Shown here: positions 23,428 through 32,952 of the stretch, piece by piece
Position numbering within the stretch: position 1 is the first letter of the stretch
How the letters are laid out: each line of letters begins with the position of its first letter
Translations under genes and position numbers: made by a program
Assembly (NCBI RefSeq): GCF_031624495.1
Contig: NZ_JAMQOP010000004.1
Location: forward strand, 124,001 to 188,000
Reading direction: 5' to 3'
Origin: Halogeometricum sp. S1BR25-6
GTDB taxonomy: Archaea > Halobacteriota > Halobacteria > Halobacteriales > Haloferacaceae
Length of the DNA: 64,000 nucleotides
The notes under the pieces: generated by a model
The model's database searches: none
What the model was told of the DNA's origin: nothing
What the model saw: the letters and a program-made list of their open reading frames with translations, nothing else

Positions 23428-26289
23428 TCACGGTGCGAGGAGCTTTCGCAGGACCTCCCCCGTCAGATGCTCGTCGGGGTCGAACGCGTCGGAGGCGGCG
23501 TAGGTCCGCAGGGCGTCGTAGAACTGCCGGACCGACGGCTCCGCGGCGGCCGCGAAGAGGTCGGCGGCGCAGACGAGCAGGCCGCCGTCCCCGACGGCCG
23601 TCTCGAACACGAGTCCGAGCCGCTGGTTGCGCTCGATGTTGTCGACCATCCGCACCAGCGGTTCGTACTCCGCCGGGGCGTCGTCGAGGACGACGGGGTG
23701 GGACCGTTTCAGGAGGTGCCACCACTGCCAGTCGCCGTGGTCGGCCGTCGGGAACGCCTCGAAGAGGGGATGCGTCGGGTCGAGCGCCGGCCCCATCGTT
23801 CCCGGCGGCGCGCGGCGCTTGAACAGCGCGTACGACCAGAAGTCGGTCCGAAACGTCCCGTCGACGGCGTGGGCGAGGTCCTCGCGCTTCGGGACGAGGA
23901 GGACGTCCGCGCCGTCGGTTAGGAGGTTCCGCGTCGCCTCGTCGAACGTCCGCCGCACGACCACGCTCGTTTCGCCCACGTCGTCGTCGCAGGCGGCCGG
24001 TTCGGGCGCGTCGTCCGGGTACGCCCACGCGGAGTAGCGGTTCGTCGCCACCGACCCGTCGACCCCGTCCGCGACGACGTCCACCACCAGTTCCAGCGCC
24101 GCCGGCGCGTCGACCGCGAGGTCGACGTCCACCCGTCCGAGAGCCGTCACCGTCCCCTGCGGGACGTCGGTCTGGTCGGTCCGTCCCGAGGTGACGACGC
24201 CCTCGTCGTTCTTGAGCGTCCACTCGGCGGCGACCCCCGCCAACCGCGTCGGTCCGTAGTGCGCTAAGCGAACGGTCGCGGCGAGCGTCTCGTCCGCCTC
24301 CCACGTCCGCGACGGCATCTCGACGAGTGCGACCGTCGGCGCGCAGAACCGCCGCCACGCCTCCGGGTCGACGACGCCCTTCGAGTCCATGAACGAGTCG
24401 AGCACGCCGACGAGCGCGGTCCCCTGTCCCGGGAAGTCCTGCAGGGCGAGCAGGTGGAACCCGCCGAGCGACGGCGTGCGGAGGGCCGCCTCGGCGTCTT
24501 CCCGGTAGCATCGAAGCGCCAACTGGCCGGAGGCGTGCGCGAACTCCGCGGCGCGGTCGAGCATCCGGTGGGCTTCGAGGTGGTCGCGGGCGAGTTCGAG
24601 GTTGCGCGCCGCGAGCACGCCGTCGTACTTCGGCAGTTCGCCGAAGTCCGGGTAGAACTGGTACTGCCCGATCTCGTGGGAAACGACCGGCATCGGCAGG
24701 TCAGCGACGAGGTGCTCGTAGTTCCTCGTCGTTGAGGGAGGGCGCTCGTTGAGGGCCGCTGCCCGAACGCGACTCCGGTCGCCCGCCGCGCCGTCGGGCG
24801 ACGGGACGGACGCGGTGGTCCAGTAGTCGTCCGTCTCGGTGACCGTCGACTCGCTGAGGAAGTTGTACGACCCGGTCGCGTACAGCGGTCGCGGGTCGTG
24901 CTCGCGGCAGTGCTCGACGAGTTCGTCCATCGCGTCGCGGTCGCCGCACAACTCGTTTCCGAGCGCGAACATGACGAACGAGGGGTGGTCGCCGTAGGCG
25001 TCGAGGATGCGCTTGGCCTCCGCGCGGTAGAACGCTCGCGCCGCTCGGTCCTCGAACGCCGTCTCGCTGTTCCACAGGGGGAGTTCGGGTTGAAGGTAGA
25101 CGCCGAGTTCGTCGGCGGCCTCGAAGGCGGCCCGCGGCGGGCACCAACTGTGAAATCGGTAGTGGTTGATACCGTACTCCGCCGCCGTCTCGAACACCTC
25201 GCGCCACGCCGAACGCGACGTCGGCGGGTAGCCCGTCCGCGGGAAGATACAGCAGTCGACGTTACCGCGCAGGAACGTCGTCCGGCCGTTGACGACGAAC
25301 TTCGTCCCCCGCGCCTCGAACTCGCAGACGCCGAACGTCGTCGATACCGCGTCCGTCAGCGATTCCTCGTCTCCCGACTCCGCCTCCGTCGTCGCGTCGA
25401 GTTCGACGTCCAAGGCGTACGTCTCGGGGGAGAACTCGTCCCAGCGCCGGAGTTCGTCTCCGAGGTCGAACGTCGCCGTGACCGTCGTCGAAGCGGGCGG
25501 GGCCGTCGGAGGCGAGGTCGGTTCCGACCGAGGCGCTCCGCTCTCGGCGCCGACCGAGAACTCGGCCGTCTCGGCCGGGAACGCCGACTCTCGGTCGCCG
25601 CTCGCCGCTCGCACCGATAGCGAGAGACGACCGGAAACCGCCGTTTCGGTCCGATTGCCGACCGAGACGGTGACCGCCGCCGCGCCGCGGTCCGGGTCGG
25701 GGACCACCTGCACGTCGTCGACCCACACCGGCGACGTCGCGTCGAGTCGGACGTCGCCGACGACGCCGTTCCAGTTCGTCTGCGTGTGCTCGGTGGCCGC
25801 GTGCGACCGCTGGACTCCCGGCAGCGAGAGCACCGAGGAGGTGTTGTCGACGCGAACCGTCAGGACGTGCTCGCCGGCGTCGAGCGCCGCCGGAAGGTCG
25901 TACTCCTGCGGCGTCGACAGCGAGTCGCGCCGGCCGACGGGGTCGCCGTCGACCCAGAGGCGCGTCGAACGGGTCCGTTCGAGCGTCAGGACGACCCGTT
26001 TCGTCGCCCATTCGTCGGAAATCGTCACCGTTCGCTGGTACCACGCGGCGCCCTCGTACGGATGCCTTCGCGTCAGGTGGTCCGGTTCGCGCGTCGGGTT
26101 CGGCGCCCCCTTCTCCGCCTCGTCGGTCGTCCCCGGAAGGGAGATGACGTCGCCGAGCGACGACTCGAACCACCGCTCGTCGACGCCGACGTCGTCCGGG
26201 TCGAGCGCGAACCCCCACTCGCCGGCGAGCGACCGCGAGGACCGCGAGCACTGCGACGGCCGCGAGACCGTTCCGTCGTCTCCTGTCAT
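23428..26289 (-). CDS. Glycoside hydrolase family 2 protein
   Basis: Protein of 953 residues with the GH2 layout: jelly-roll sugar-binding domain (LAGEWGFALDPDDVG... WYQRTVTI), Ig-like domain from about residue 190, then a TIM barrel beginning around 330 (GRTTFLRGNVDCC). The acid/base Glu is in FALGNELCGD near residue 448, and VVSHEIGQY near 540 is a candidate nucleophile segment. A long C-terminal part includes beta-sandwich domains and a glutamine-amidotransferase-like tail (GLLVCAADLF). No signal peptide. It could be a beta-galactosidase, beta-glucuronidase or arabinopyranosidase; pectin side chains are the likely target by context. Confidence 0.85.
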   Translation of the reverse strand: MTGDDGTVSRPSQCSRSSRSLAGEWGFALDPDDVGVDERWFESSLGDVISLPGTTDEAEKGAPNPTREPDHLTRRHPYEGAAWYQRTVTISDEWATKRVVLTLERTRSTRLWVDGDPVGRRDSLSTPQEYDLPAALDAGEHVLTVRVDNTSSVLSLPGVQRSHAATEHTQTNWNGVVGDVRLDATSPVWVDDVQVVPDPDRGAAAVTVSVGNRTETAVSGRLSLSVRAASGDRESAFPAETAEFSVGAESGAPRSEPTSPPTAPPASTTVTATFDLGDELRRWDEFSPETYALDVELDATTEAESGDEESLTDAVSTTFGVCEFEARGTKFVVNGRTTFLRGNVDCCIFPRTGYPPTSRSAWREVFETAAEYGINHYRFHSWCPPRAAFEAADELGVYLQPELPLWNSETAFEDRAARAFYRAEAKRILDAYGDHPSFVMFALGNELCGDRDAMDELVEHCREHDPRPLYATGSYNFLSESTVTETDDYWTTASVPSPDGAAGDRSRVRAAALNERPPSTTRNYEHLVADLPMPVVSHEIGQYQFYPDFGELPKYDGVLAARNLELARDHLEAHRMLDRAAEFAHASGQLALRCYREDAEAALRTPSLGGFHLLALQDFPGQGTALVGVLDSFMDSKGVVDPEAWRRFCAPTVALVEMPSRTWEADETLAATVRLAHYGPTRLAGVAAEWTLKNDEGVVTSGRTDQTDVPQGTVTALGRVDVDLAVDAPAALELVVDVVADGVDGSVATNRYSAWAYPDDAPEPAACDDDVGETSVVVRRTFDEATRNLLTDGADVLLVPKREDLAHAVDGTFRTDFWSYALFKRRAPPGTMGPALDPTHPLFEAFPTADHGDWQWWHLLKRSHPVVLDDAPAEYEPLVRMVDNIERNQRLGLVFETAVGDGGLLVCAADLFAAAAEPSVRQFYDALRTYAASDAFDPDEHLTGEVLRKLLAP

Positions 26290-26390
26290 CAGTTCGCACG
26301 GTACTCCCGGTCGGGAGTTAAGCGTTGCCTGCCGCTCCGACGCCGTTCGAAAGAAAACCTCATTACGCCGCGCGAGAGGGGCTACAAGAG

Positions 26391-27389
26391 ATGTTCAGAA
26401 CTGGTATCATCGGGATGGGCGGCATCGGACGCCACCTCGCCGAGGAGGTTCGCTCGCACCCTCGGGGCACCATCGGCGCCGTCGTCGACGTGAACGAAGA
26501 GAATCTGGCGGCGGCGGGCGAGTCGTTCGACCTCGACCCGTCGGCGCTGTACGTCAACGAGGCGGAGATGTACGCCGAAGAATCGCTCGACGCCGTCGTC
26601 ATCGCCACGCCGCCGGGGTTCCACTTCGACCAGATTCGCGCGGCGTTCGACCGCGACCTGCACGTCCTCTGCGAGAAACCGGTCGTCCTCGACTCGACGG
26701 AGGCGAGCGAGGTGGTCCGCTGGGTTCGCGAGGAGGGGCACGTCCTGATGGCCGGCTACCAACGCCACCTCGACCCCGGATTCGTCGCCGCCCGCGACCG
26801 CTGGGCGGAGGGCGACCTCGACCCGACGTTCGCCACGGGGTCGCTCACGCAGGACTGGCGACACCACTACGAGGCGGGGACGAACTGGCGGATGGACCCC
26901 GACGTCGGCGGCGGCGGTCACCTGTTCAGCGTCGGCACGCACGTCGTCGAGTCGGTTCTCTGGATGACCGGCCTGACGCCCGTCTCCGTCACCGCCGAGA
27001 TGTCGTTCCACGACGACGAGCGTCGCGTCGACGAGCAGTCCGCGATGACGGTCAGATTCGACAACGGCGCCATCGCCAGTTTCGGCGACTCGGGCGTCGT
27101 CCCCCGGACGATGGAGCACATTCACGTCTGGGACGAGGAGGGGGCGGTGTACCTCGAAGGCGAGGACTGGGGCGCGCGCGAATTTTCGGTCGTCGACGCG
27201 GACGGCGACCGACGGACGCCGGACTTGGGCGACGCCGAGGCGCGGACGAAGTTCGAGGCGTTCGTCGACGCGGTCGAGTCGGGGGCCGAACCCCCGGCGA
27301 CGGCCGAGGACGCCCTCCGCGTGACGGCGCTGCTCGAAGCGGCCTACGAGTCCGCGCGCACCGGGTCGCGGGTGGACGTGGACCTGTGA
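26391..27389 (+). CDS. Gfo/Idh/MocA family oxidoreductase
   Basis: Second member of this family in the locus; 332 residues. It has Rossmann motif GIIGMGGIGRHLAEE, the EKP motif (VLCEKPVVLDS) near residue 104 and the GGHLFSVGTHVVESVLW segment near 185. It is not closely similar to the protein at 22333-23304, so it probably handles another sugar. ATG 26391 is preferred because the glycine-rich loop must start within about ten residues; the longer frame adds an unrelated basic segment. It converges with the SGNH esterase gene. Confidence 0.88.
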   Translation: MFRTGIIGMGGIGRHLAEEVRSHPRGTIGAVVDVNEENLAAAGESFDLDPSALYVNEAEMYAEESLDAVVIATPPGFHFDQIRAAFDRDLHVLCEKPVVLDSTEASEVVRWVREEGHVLMAGYQRHLDPGFVAARDRWAEGDLDPTFATGSLTQDWRHHYEAGTNWRMDPDVGGGGHLFSVGTHVVESVLWMTGLTPVSVTAEMSFHDDERRVDEQSAMTVRFDNGAIASFGDSGVVPRTMEHIHVWDEEGAVYLEGEDWGAREFSVVDADGDRRTPDLGDAEARTKFEAFVDAVESGAEPPATAEDALRVTALLEAAYESARTGSRVDVDL

Positions 27390-27414
27390 GCGGCCGACCC
27401 GACGGCGGCCTCGC

Positions 27415-28413
27415 TCACTCGGCGCCGACGCCGAAGTGGCGCGCCAACCCGTCCGCTATCTGACCCATCCCGCGGTCGGAGGGGTGGACGAGGTCGGTGG
27501 TCAGCCCCTCCGCGCCCAGGAGGTCCGTCCCCTCGACGAGCGCGACGTTCTCCGGGGCGTCGACGGCGACGTCTCGGAGCGCCCGTCGATAGGCCCCCGG
27601 CGTCGACGCCATCTCGTCCTCGCCGTGGTCGGCGACGAGGTCCGCGGAGAAGGGAAACAGCGTGATGGCCGCGACGGCGGCGTCCGGCGCTCCCTCGGCG
27701 ACCGTCCCGACGAAGTAGCGCGCGCGTTCCCGGAACGTCTCCGCCGAGAACCCCGCCGCGAGCATGTTCACCGACAGCGCGAGCGTCGCCACGTCGTAGT
27801 CGAGGCCCCCGGCGTACTCCGCGAGTTCCGGTTCGCAGAACGCCGACCCCGGACAGCCGAGGTTGACCACGTCGGCTCCGAGCGACTCCGCGAGGCGCCA
27901 CGGGTACGAGAGGTTCACACCGGTGGCGTTGCTCCCGAACGTTATCGAAGTCCCGTACGCCAGGTAGCGTCGCTCCGGGAGTTCCGACGGTTCCGGCGGC
28001 CGTCGCCCGCCGTCGACGCCGTGGAGGACGACCGACCCGCCCCACAGCGCCAACCGACAGACCGCGGGCGAGAACGCGAACGCCCCGGGGTCCAACTGGG
28101 CCGGTCGCTCCGGCGTCTCGAACGTGAACGTCTCGGGTTCCGACCCGACGCGACGGTGCTCGGAGTCCATGAACGGCCCCCAGAACGGGACCACCTCGCA
28201 GGCGCCGTCGGGCGAGGAGAGGGTCACCTCGACCGGCCCCTCGGTCGGGACGAACCGTATCTCCGCGCCCGCCGGTCGGTACATCACGTCCCGCGCCTTC
28301 TCGTTCAGCGACCGTCGGACGGACTCCGGGACTCGCTGTAGCTTCCGTCCCTCGCCGCCGTCGACGGCGCGCAACTCCCCGACGTTGTGGAGGCTGACAT
28401 CGTCGTACTCCAT
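27415..28413 (-). CDS. SGNH/GDSL-type carbohydrate esterase
   Basis: Probable acetyl esterase of 332 residues removing acetyl groups from oligosaccharides. The N-terminal beta-sandwich (residues 1-140) is followed by a catalytic domain with a complete SGNH set: nucleophile Ser in AYGTSITFGSN near 150, Gly in NLGCPGSAF near 180, Asn in LSVNML near 208 and Asp/His in TDLVHPSDRG near 310. No signal peptide, so cytoplasmic. It follows the GH115 gene by 72 bases on the same strand. Acetylated pectin or glucuronoxylan oligomers are plausible substrates. Confidence 0.85.
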   Translation of the reverse strand: MEYDDVSLHNVGELRAVDGGEGRKLQRVPESVRRSLNEKARDVMYRPAGAEIRFVPTEGPVEVTLSSPDGACEVVPFWGPFMDSEHRRVGSEPETFTFETPERPAQLDPGAFAFSPAVCRLALWGGSVVLHGVDGGRRPPEPSELPERRYLAYGTSITFGSNATGVNLSYPWRLAESLGADVVNLGCPGSAFCEPELAEYAGGLDYDVATLALSVNMLAAGFSAETFRERARYFVGTVAEGAPDAAVAAITLFPFSADLVADHGEDEMASTPGAYRRALRDVAVDAPENVALVEGTDLLGAEGLTTDLVHPSDRGMGQIADGLARHFGVGAE

Positions 28414-28485
28414 GCGACTACCGCCGCGAAGCGCGGTGAAATCGTTTCCGGTGGAAGCGCGGGACGGCGGTCGACCGTCGCTCGC

Positions 28486-31359
28486 TCACTTCGACTTTCG
28501 GACCGCCGTCCCCTGGGGACCGAGGTACGTCTCGCGTTCGCCGTCCGCGTACACGGCGATTCTGTCGACGACGAGACCGGGGTCGAGCGCCCACAGACGA
28601 AGCGTGCGGACGCCGGCCGACTCGACGTCGTGGGTCGTGGTGGTGACCGCGGCGCCGCGCAGGACGTTCTTCTGCCACTCCGGGTCGTGCTCGTCGCCGT
28701 CGGGGTCGACGGAGACCGCCCGGCGGGGACCGTCTCCGAGGGCGACGGCGTACCGGAGGTTCCGTCCGTCGCCCGCCGCCTGCGCGGGCAGGCACTGCAC
28801 CTTGACCGTCGCGGCGCCCGCGGTCGTCAGTTCGACGTCGTACTCCAGTCGGGGGGCGTCGTCCGCGTCCGGGTCGTGGCTCTCGAAGCGCGCCGGCGCG
28901 ACGCGCATCGTCCCCCCGGCGAGGCGGCCGGGGACGTCGCCGGGTACCCAGCGCTCTGGCGCGCCGTCGACCTTCCGACTGTAGCGTTCCGCCTCGATGC
29001 CGACCGAACCGTCGACTTCGAGGAAATCGGCACCCTCCGCCCGCGACGTCTCGTCCGCCGAGGCGACGGCTTCGACGCGCACGGCGTACTCGGCGCCGGC
29101 CCCGGCGACCGTCACGGTACTGCTCGCTCGCGCTTCCGCCAGTTCGTCCCAGTCGACCCCGACCCACAGGCGACGCTCGTCCTCGACGGTCCCCGATCGC
29201 TCGCTCACCTCGACCCACTCGGCGTCCGCCGTCGCCGTCCACTCGAAGGGGGCCGCACCGTAGTTGAACACGTCCACGAACCGTCGGCGGCCAACCCCGG
29301 CGCGGAACGCCGGCAACGACGGGACCTCACCGTCCGGTTCGAGCGGTTCTCGCCGTCCTTCGACGGCGACGCCGAGTTCGCCCGGCCCCGCCGGGTTGAG
29401 GCGGGCGACGTCCGGCGGGTCGAACACCCGGAGGTCGCGCGGCGAGGCCGACTGCATCCGGTCCCACTTGCCGCCGAGGAGCGTCTCGTTGTAGCGCGTC
29501 GTCTCCACCCGAATCCGGTCGTGGGCGTCCAGCGCGGCGTCTGCGTACCGGTTCGCGCTCGCCCGCCCCTGTTCCGCGTACCGACGGCTCCGCGCCGCGT
29601 GGAGAAACTTCTCGGACATCGCCGCGGCGCACCGAAGCGGGTACAGCACCAACTGGTAGAACGCGGGCCGTCGCCCCCGCGGGAGCGACTCGAACGCCGT
29701 TTCGGCCCGGTCGACCAGTCCGACGAACGCGTCGAGTCGACGCCGGGCCTCGTCGCCCCCGTGGACGAAACTGAACGCCGGGTCGCCGGTCGGCGTGTCC
29801 GGGTACACCGTCGACCACCCCATGTGCTCGGGCTTGCGGGCGAGACACAGCCGGTAGTACTCGCTCAGGAGGTCGGCTATCTCGTCCGCGTGCACCTCGC
29901 CGAACTCGCGCGTCGCCCAGTCGACCAGCCACTCCGACGGCGACCGACGGCCTCCGAGGTCGACGTCCCACGCGAGGTCGAGGAAGAACTCCGTCTCCTT
30001 CTCGGTCGGCTTCAGGTCGCCGACGTTGACGACCCAACACTCCCGCGCGCCGGCCTCGTACGCCCGCCTCATCTCCGTCGAGACGACGCCGAGCGGTACG
30101 CTCGACAGCCAGAGATAGTCGTGCGGGCGCCCCCAGTAGGAGAGGTGGTAGTAGATGCCGGACCCGCCCGAACGCTCGCGGTCCGCCTCGGTCGGAAGTC
30201 CGCGGAGGTAGCCGTGGCTGTCGTCGGGCCACAGCAGGCAGACGTCTTCCGGAACGTCGAGACCCTCCCGATAGAGGTCCAACACCTCCTTGTACGGACA
30301 GAACACCTGCGGGACCTCCTCGACCGGTCGCTCGTGGGCGGCGTCCAGCAGTCGCCGCTGGTCGTCGAGCACGCCCTGGAGCAGCGTCCGGGTCTCGGCT
30401 CGCGTCTCCCCGCCCGGCATCCCCGAGTCGTGAATCCCGCGCATCCCGAGCGTGAAGACGTTCTCGAATCCGGCGACCGACTCGACCCGCTCGCGCCAGT
30501 ACGCCAGAACCCGGTCTCGGTTCGTCGCGTAGTTCCACTCGCCGACGGCGTCCTCCCACTCGTCGACGTTGTTGCGGTGCATCGGCTCGCAGTGGGAGGT
30601 GCCGACGATGACGGCGTACCTGTCTGCGAGTTCCGCGTGCTCGGGGTAGCGGTAGAACGCCTTCGTCCCCGGATGCATGGCGGGCCAGACGGTGTTCGCC
30701 TTCAGTCTGAGGAGCAACTCGAACAGTTTCTCGTACGTCCGCGGTCCGACGCCGGGCCGGTCGGCGGCGTCCTCGGGCGCGAACGTCTCGGACGCCCACG
30801 GCCGCAGTCCGAAGTCCTCGTCGTTGAGGAAGACGCCGCGGTACGCGACCGACGGCGGTCCGTAGCGGTACGCGCCGGGTTCGACGACGAGCGTCTCTCT
30901 CCGATCGGGGGGAACGTCGGCCCACCAGTACCACGGGGAGACGCCGATTCGCTTCGACAGTTCGTAGATGCCGAAGGCGGTTCCCCGGCGGTCGCTTCCG
31001 ACGACGAGCACCGCCGAGTCGACGCCGGAGAGCGGGTCCGCCACCGTTCGCACGAGGAAGCTCTCTCGCCCTCCGGACAGGCGCTCGGCGTCCCCGTCGA
31101 GTCCGCAGCGTTCCACGCAGACGTCGACTCCCTCGGAGGACCCGAGCGTGCCGGCGACGACGGCTGTACCGGTGAGTTCGCCGAGCGACCCCGCGAGGGC
31201 CGGGCGTTCGTCGGTCACCCGCGCGACGTCTTCCGCGAAGTCCTCGGCCGCGATGCGGACGACGTCGGCGTCGTCCTCGTCGACGTACACGTCGGCGGCC
31301 GACCCGTCGCGGACGAGGGGTACCCCGCCGGAGACGGAGTCGTGCGTTATCACGTTCAC
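28486..31359 (-). CDS. GH115 alpha-glucuronidase-type hydrolase
   Basis: Cytoplasmic enzyme of about 957 residues. GH115 hallmarks are the FGIYELSKRIGVSPWYWWADV block near residue 120, RGVFLNDEDFG near 160, the TVWPAMHPGTKAFY and GTSHCEPMHRNN blocks near 205 and 232, and LLWPDDSHGYLR near 360. The C terminus has beta-sandwich domains ending with a sugar-binding-like module. Known members remove 4-O-methyl- or plain glucuronic acid linked alpha-1,2 to xylan or other chains. Start is uncertain: GTG 31359 or GTG 31353, with no earlier convincing start. It lies 50 bases after the sulfatase gene. Confidence 0.87.
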   Translation of the reverse strand: MNVITHDSVSGGVPLVRDGSAADVYVDEDDADVVRIAAEDFAEDVARVTDERPALAGSLGELTGTAVVAGTLGSSEGVDVCVERCGLDGDAERLSGGRESFLVRTVADPLSGVDSAVLVVGSDRRGTAFGIYELSKRIGVSPWYWWADVPPDRRETLVVEPGAYRYGPPSVAYRGVFLNDEDFGLRPWASETFAPEDAADRPGVGPRTYEKLFELLLRLKANTVWPAMHPGTKAFYRYPEHAELADRYAVIVGTSHCEPMHRNNVDEWEDAVGEWNYATNRDRVLAYWRERVESVAGFENVFTLGMRGIHDSGMPGGETRAETRTLLQGVLDDQRRLLDAAHERPVEEVPQVFCPYKEVLDLYREGLDVPEDVCLLWPDDSHGYLRGLPTEADRERSGGSGIYYHLSYWGRPHDYLWLSSVPLGVVSTEMRRAYEAGARECWVVNVGDLKPTEKETEFFLDLAWDVDLGGRRSPSEWLVDWATREFGEVHADEIADLLSEYYRLCLARKPEHMGWSTVYPDTPTGDPAFSFVHGGDEARRRLDAFVGLVDRAETAFESLPRGRRPAFYQLVLYPLRCAAAMSEKFLHAARSRRYAEQGRASANRYADAALDAHDRIRVETTRYNETLLGGKWDRMQSASPRDLRVFDPPDVARLNPAGPGELGVAVEGRREPLEPDGEVPSLPAFRAGVGRRRFVDVFNYGAAPFEWTATADAEWVEVSERSGTVEDERRLWVGVDWDELAEARASSTVTVAGAGAEYAVRVEAVASADETSRAEGADFLEVDGSVGIEAERYSRKVDGAPERWVPGDVPGRLAGGTMRVAPARFESHDPDADDAPRLEYDVELTTAGAATVKVQCLPAQAAGDGRNLRYAVALGDGPRRAVSVDPDGDEHDPEWQKNVLRGAAVTTTTHDVESAGVRTLRLWALDPGLVVDRIAVYADGERETYLGPQGTAVRKSK

Positions 31360-31409
31360 CCGTTCAGTCGCCGGGGTACAAAACTCCTCACCCCTCGGCA
31401 CCCCCCTGC

Positions 31410-32855
31410 TCACTCGTCGCCGCCGAGCACGTCCGCCGGCGACGCCGGGTAGGGTTCGCGCACCAGCCGTCCCATATCTATCTCCCGGTAGGGGTCGCGT
31501 CGCAGCGTCCCGTTCTCGACGAAGGCCGTCTGTCCCTCGGCGGTCAGTTTCTCGGCGAGTGACTCTCGGAGTTCCGCGGTCTTTTCGGGGTGGTCGCCCG
31601 CGCACTCGTCGACCTCGTTCGGGTCCGTCGAGAGGTCGAACAGTTGCTCGCGGCCGCCGTTCCGCATGAACACGTACTTCCAGTCGCCCTCGCGGACCAT
31701 CGCCGTGAAGTTCGGCGGCAGTCGGGGCGTTCGGTGGTAGCCGAACAGGCGTTCGCGGGGGCCGGTGTCCCCGCGAAGCATCCCGAGCACGTCGACGCCG
31801 TCTCGCAGTTCCTGACTCCCGGCGGCCGTCGTGGCGATGCCGAAGAGGTCGGTCAACGAGACGAACTCCTCGCATCGTTCTCCCTCCGGGAGTTCCGCGG
31901 GCCAACTCACGAGGAAGGGAACCCGACAGGAGGACTCGAAGAAGGACGTCTTCTCCCACCCCCGGTGGTCGCCGAGCATCTCGCCGTGGTCGGAGAAAAA
32001 GCAGACTACCGTATTCTCGGCGTCGTCGCGCGCCTCCACCGCGTCGAGGAGACGTCCGATATGTCGGTCGACTTCCGAGACCATCCCGTAGTAGTGCGCC
32101 TTGACGACCCGAGCGGTCGTGCGGTCGATACCGTTCCCGCGAGCGGTCCAGAAGTGGTGGTTCTGCGCGGGTATCTTCTCGTCCATGTGGTCGACGGCCA
32201 ACTCGCCCTCGACGGGGTCCGAGAGCCGGTCCGGGTCGTACATCCGGTCGAACGGCGGCGACGGGGCGAACGGCGGGTGCGGGGGTTCGTACGAGACCAG
32301 TCCGAAGAACGGTCGGTCGTCGTCCTCATCTCTCCCCCCGACGAGGTCGACTGCACGGTCGGTCATCCACGCCTCGTAGTTCGTCTCTCGCGGCAGCGCG
32401 TTCCGCTGTGGGAGGTGAATCATCGCTCCCTCTCGGGCCGTCGTCTTCACCTTGTGGCCGGTGTCAGCGCGATAGGCCTCGGCGCTGAGACGGGTGTCGT
32501 AGCCGAGGTCGATATCGCGCGGGTGCGCGTGGTACTTTCCGACCAGAAACGTCCGGTACCCGAGTTCCCCCATGCGCCGCGCGAGAAACGGGCCGCAGCG
32601 GTCTTCGAGGTGCGCGGCGTCGCGTTTCTCGTTGCCGAAGTAGCCGGTCGTGAGCGCGTCGCACCCCGTCCGTATCGTGTGTCTCGCGGGGATGCAGATG
32701 GGCGTCGTCGAGTACGCGTTGGTGAACGACACGCCGCGCGCGACGAGGCGGTCGATGTTCGGCGTGTGGATTCGGTCGTTGCCCAGCGCGCGAATCGTAT
32801 CGAATCGCTGCTGGTCCGTCATCACGAACAGGACGTTAGGGGCGGCGGGAGGCAT
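31410..32855 (-). CDS. Sulfatase of the formylglycine type
   Basis: Alkaline-phosphatase-fold sulfatase of 481 residues. It has the metal-binding NVLFVMTDQQRFDT at the N terminus, the maturation signature CIPARHTIRTG near residue 51 (Cys-x-Pro-x-Arg, the formylglycine precursor), and the second metal site VVCFFSDHGEMLGDH near 265. No signal peptide. The TTTATG box around 32880-32886 lies 25-31 bases before ATG 32855, which therefore is preferred to the ATG at 32882. It implies sulfated sugars among imported oligomers, as in algal rhamnose- or glucuronate-rich polymers. A formylglycine-generating enzyme is not seen here. Confidence 0.9.
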   Translation of the reverse strand: MPPAAPNVLFVMTDQQRFDTIRALGNDRIHTPNIDRLVARGVSFTNAYSTTPICIPARHTIRTGCDALTTGYFGNEKRDAAHLEDRCGPFLARRMGELGYRTFLVGKYHAHPRDIDLGYDTRLSAEAYRADTGHKVKTTAREGAMIHLPQRNALPRETNYEAWMTDRAVDLVGGRDEDDDRPFFGLVSYEPPHPPFAPSPPFDRMYDPDRLSDPVEGELAVDHMDEKIPAQNHHFWTARGNGIDRTTARVVKAHYYGMVSEVDRHIGRLLDAVEARDDAENTVVCFFSDHGEMLGDHRGWEKTSFFESSCRVPFLVSWPAELPEGERCEEFVSLTDLFGIATTAAGSQELRDGVDVLGMLRGDTGPRERLFGYHRTPRLPPNFTAMVREGDWKYVFMRNGGREQLFDLSTDPNEVDECAGDHPEKTAELRESLAEKLTAEGQTAFVENGTLRRDPYREIDMGRLVREPYPASPADVLGGDE

Positions 32856-32952
32856 CGTCGCCGCTTCGACGACGGGCGACATAAACCCCCCTCAGGCGAG
32901 GGGTCGCTCGCCTTCCGGCGTCCCGTTCACGACGCTGTCGTCGTCGCCGCGT

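Noticed and set aside
28387-31452. Very long plus-strand frame (about 1000 codons) opposite the GH115 gene
   Set aside because: Antisense shadow of a GC-rich gene; arginine/valine-rich, no domain and no promoter, while the minus strand has clear GH115 motifs.
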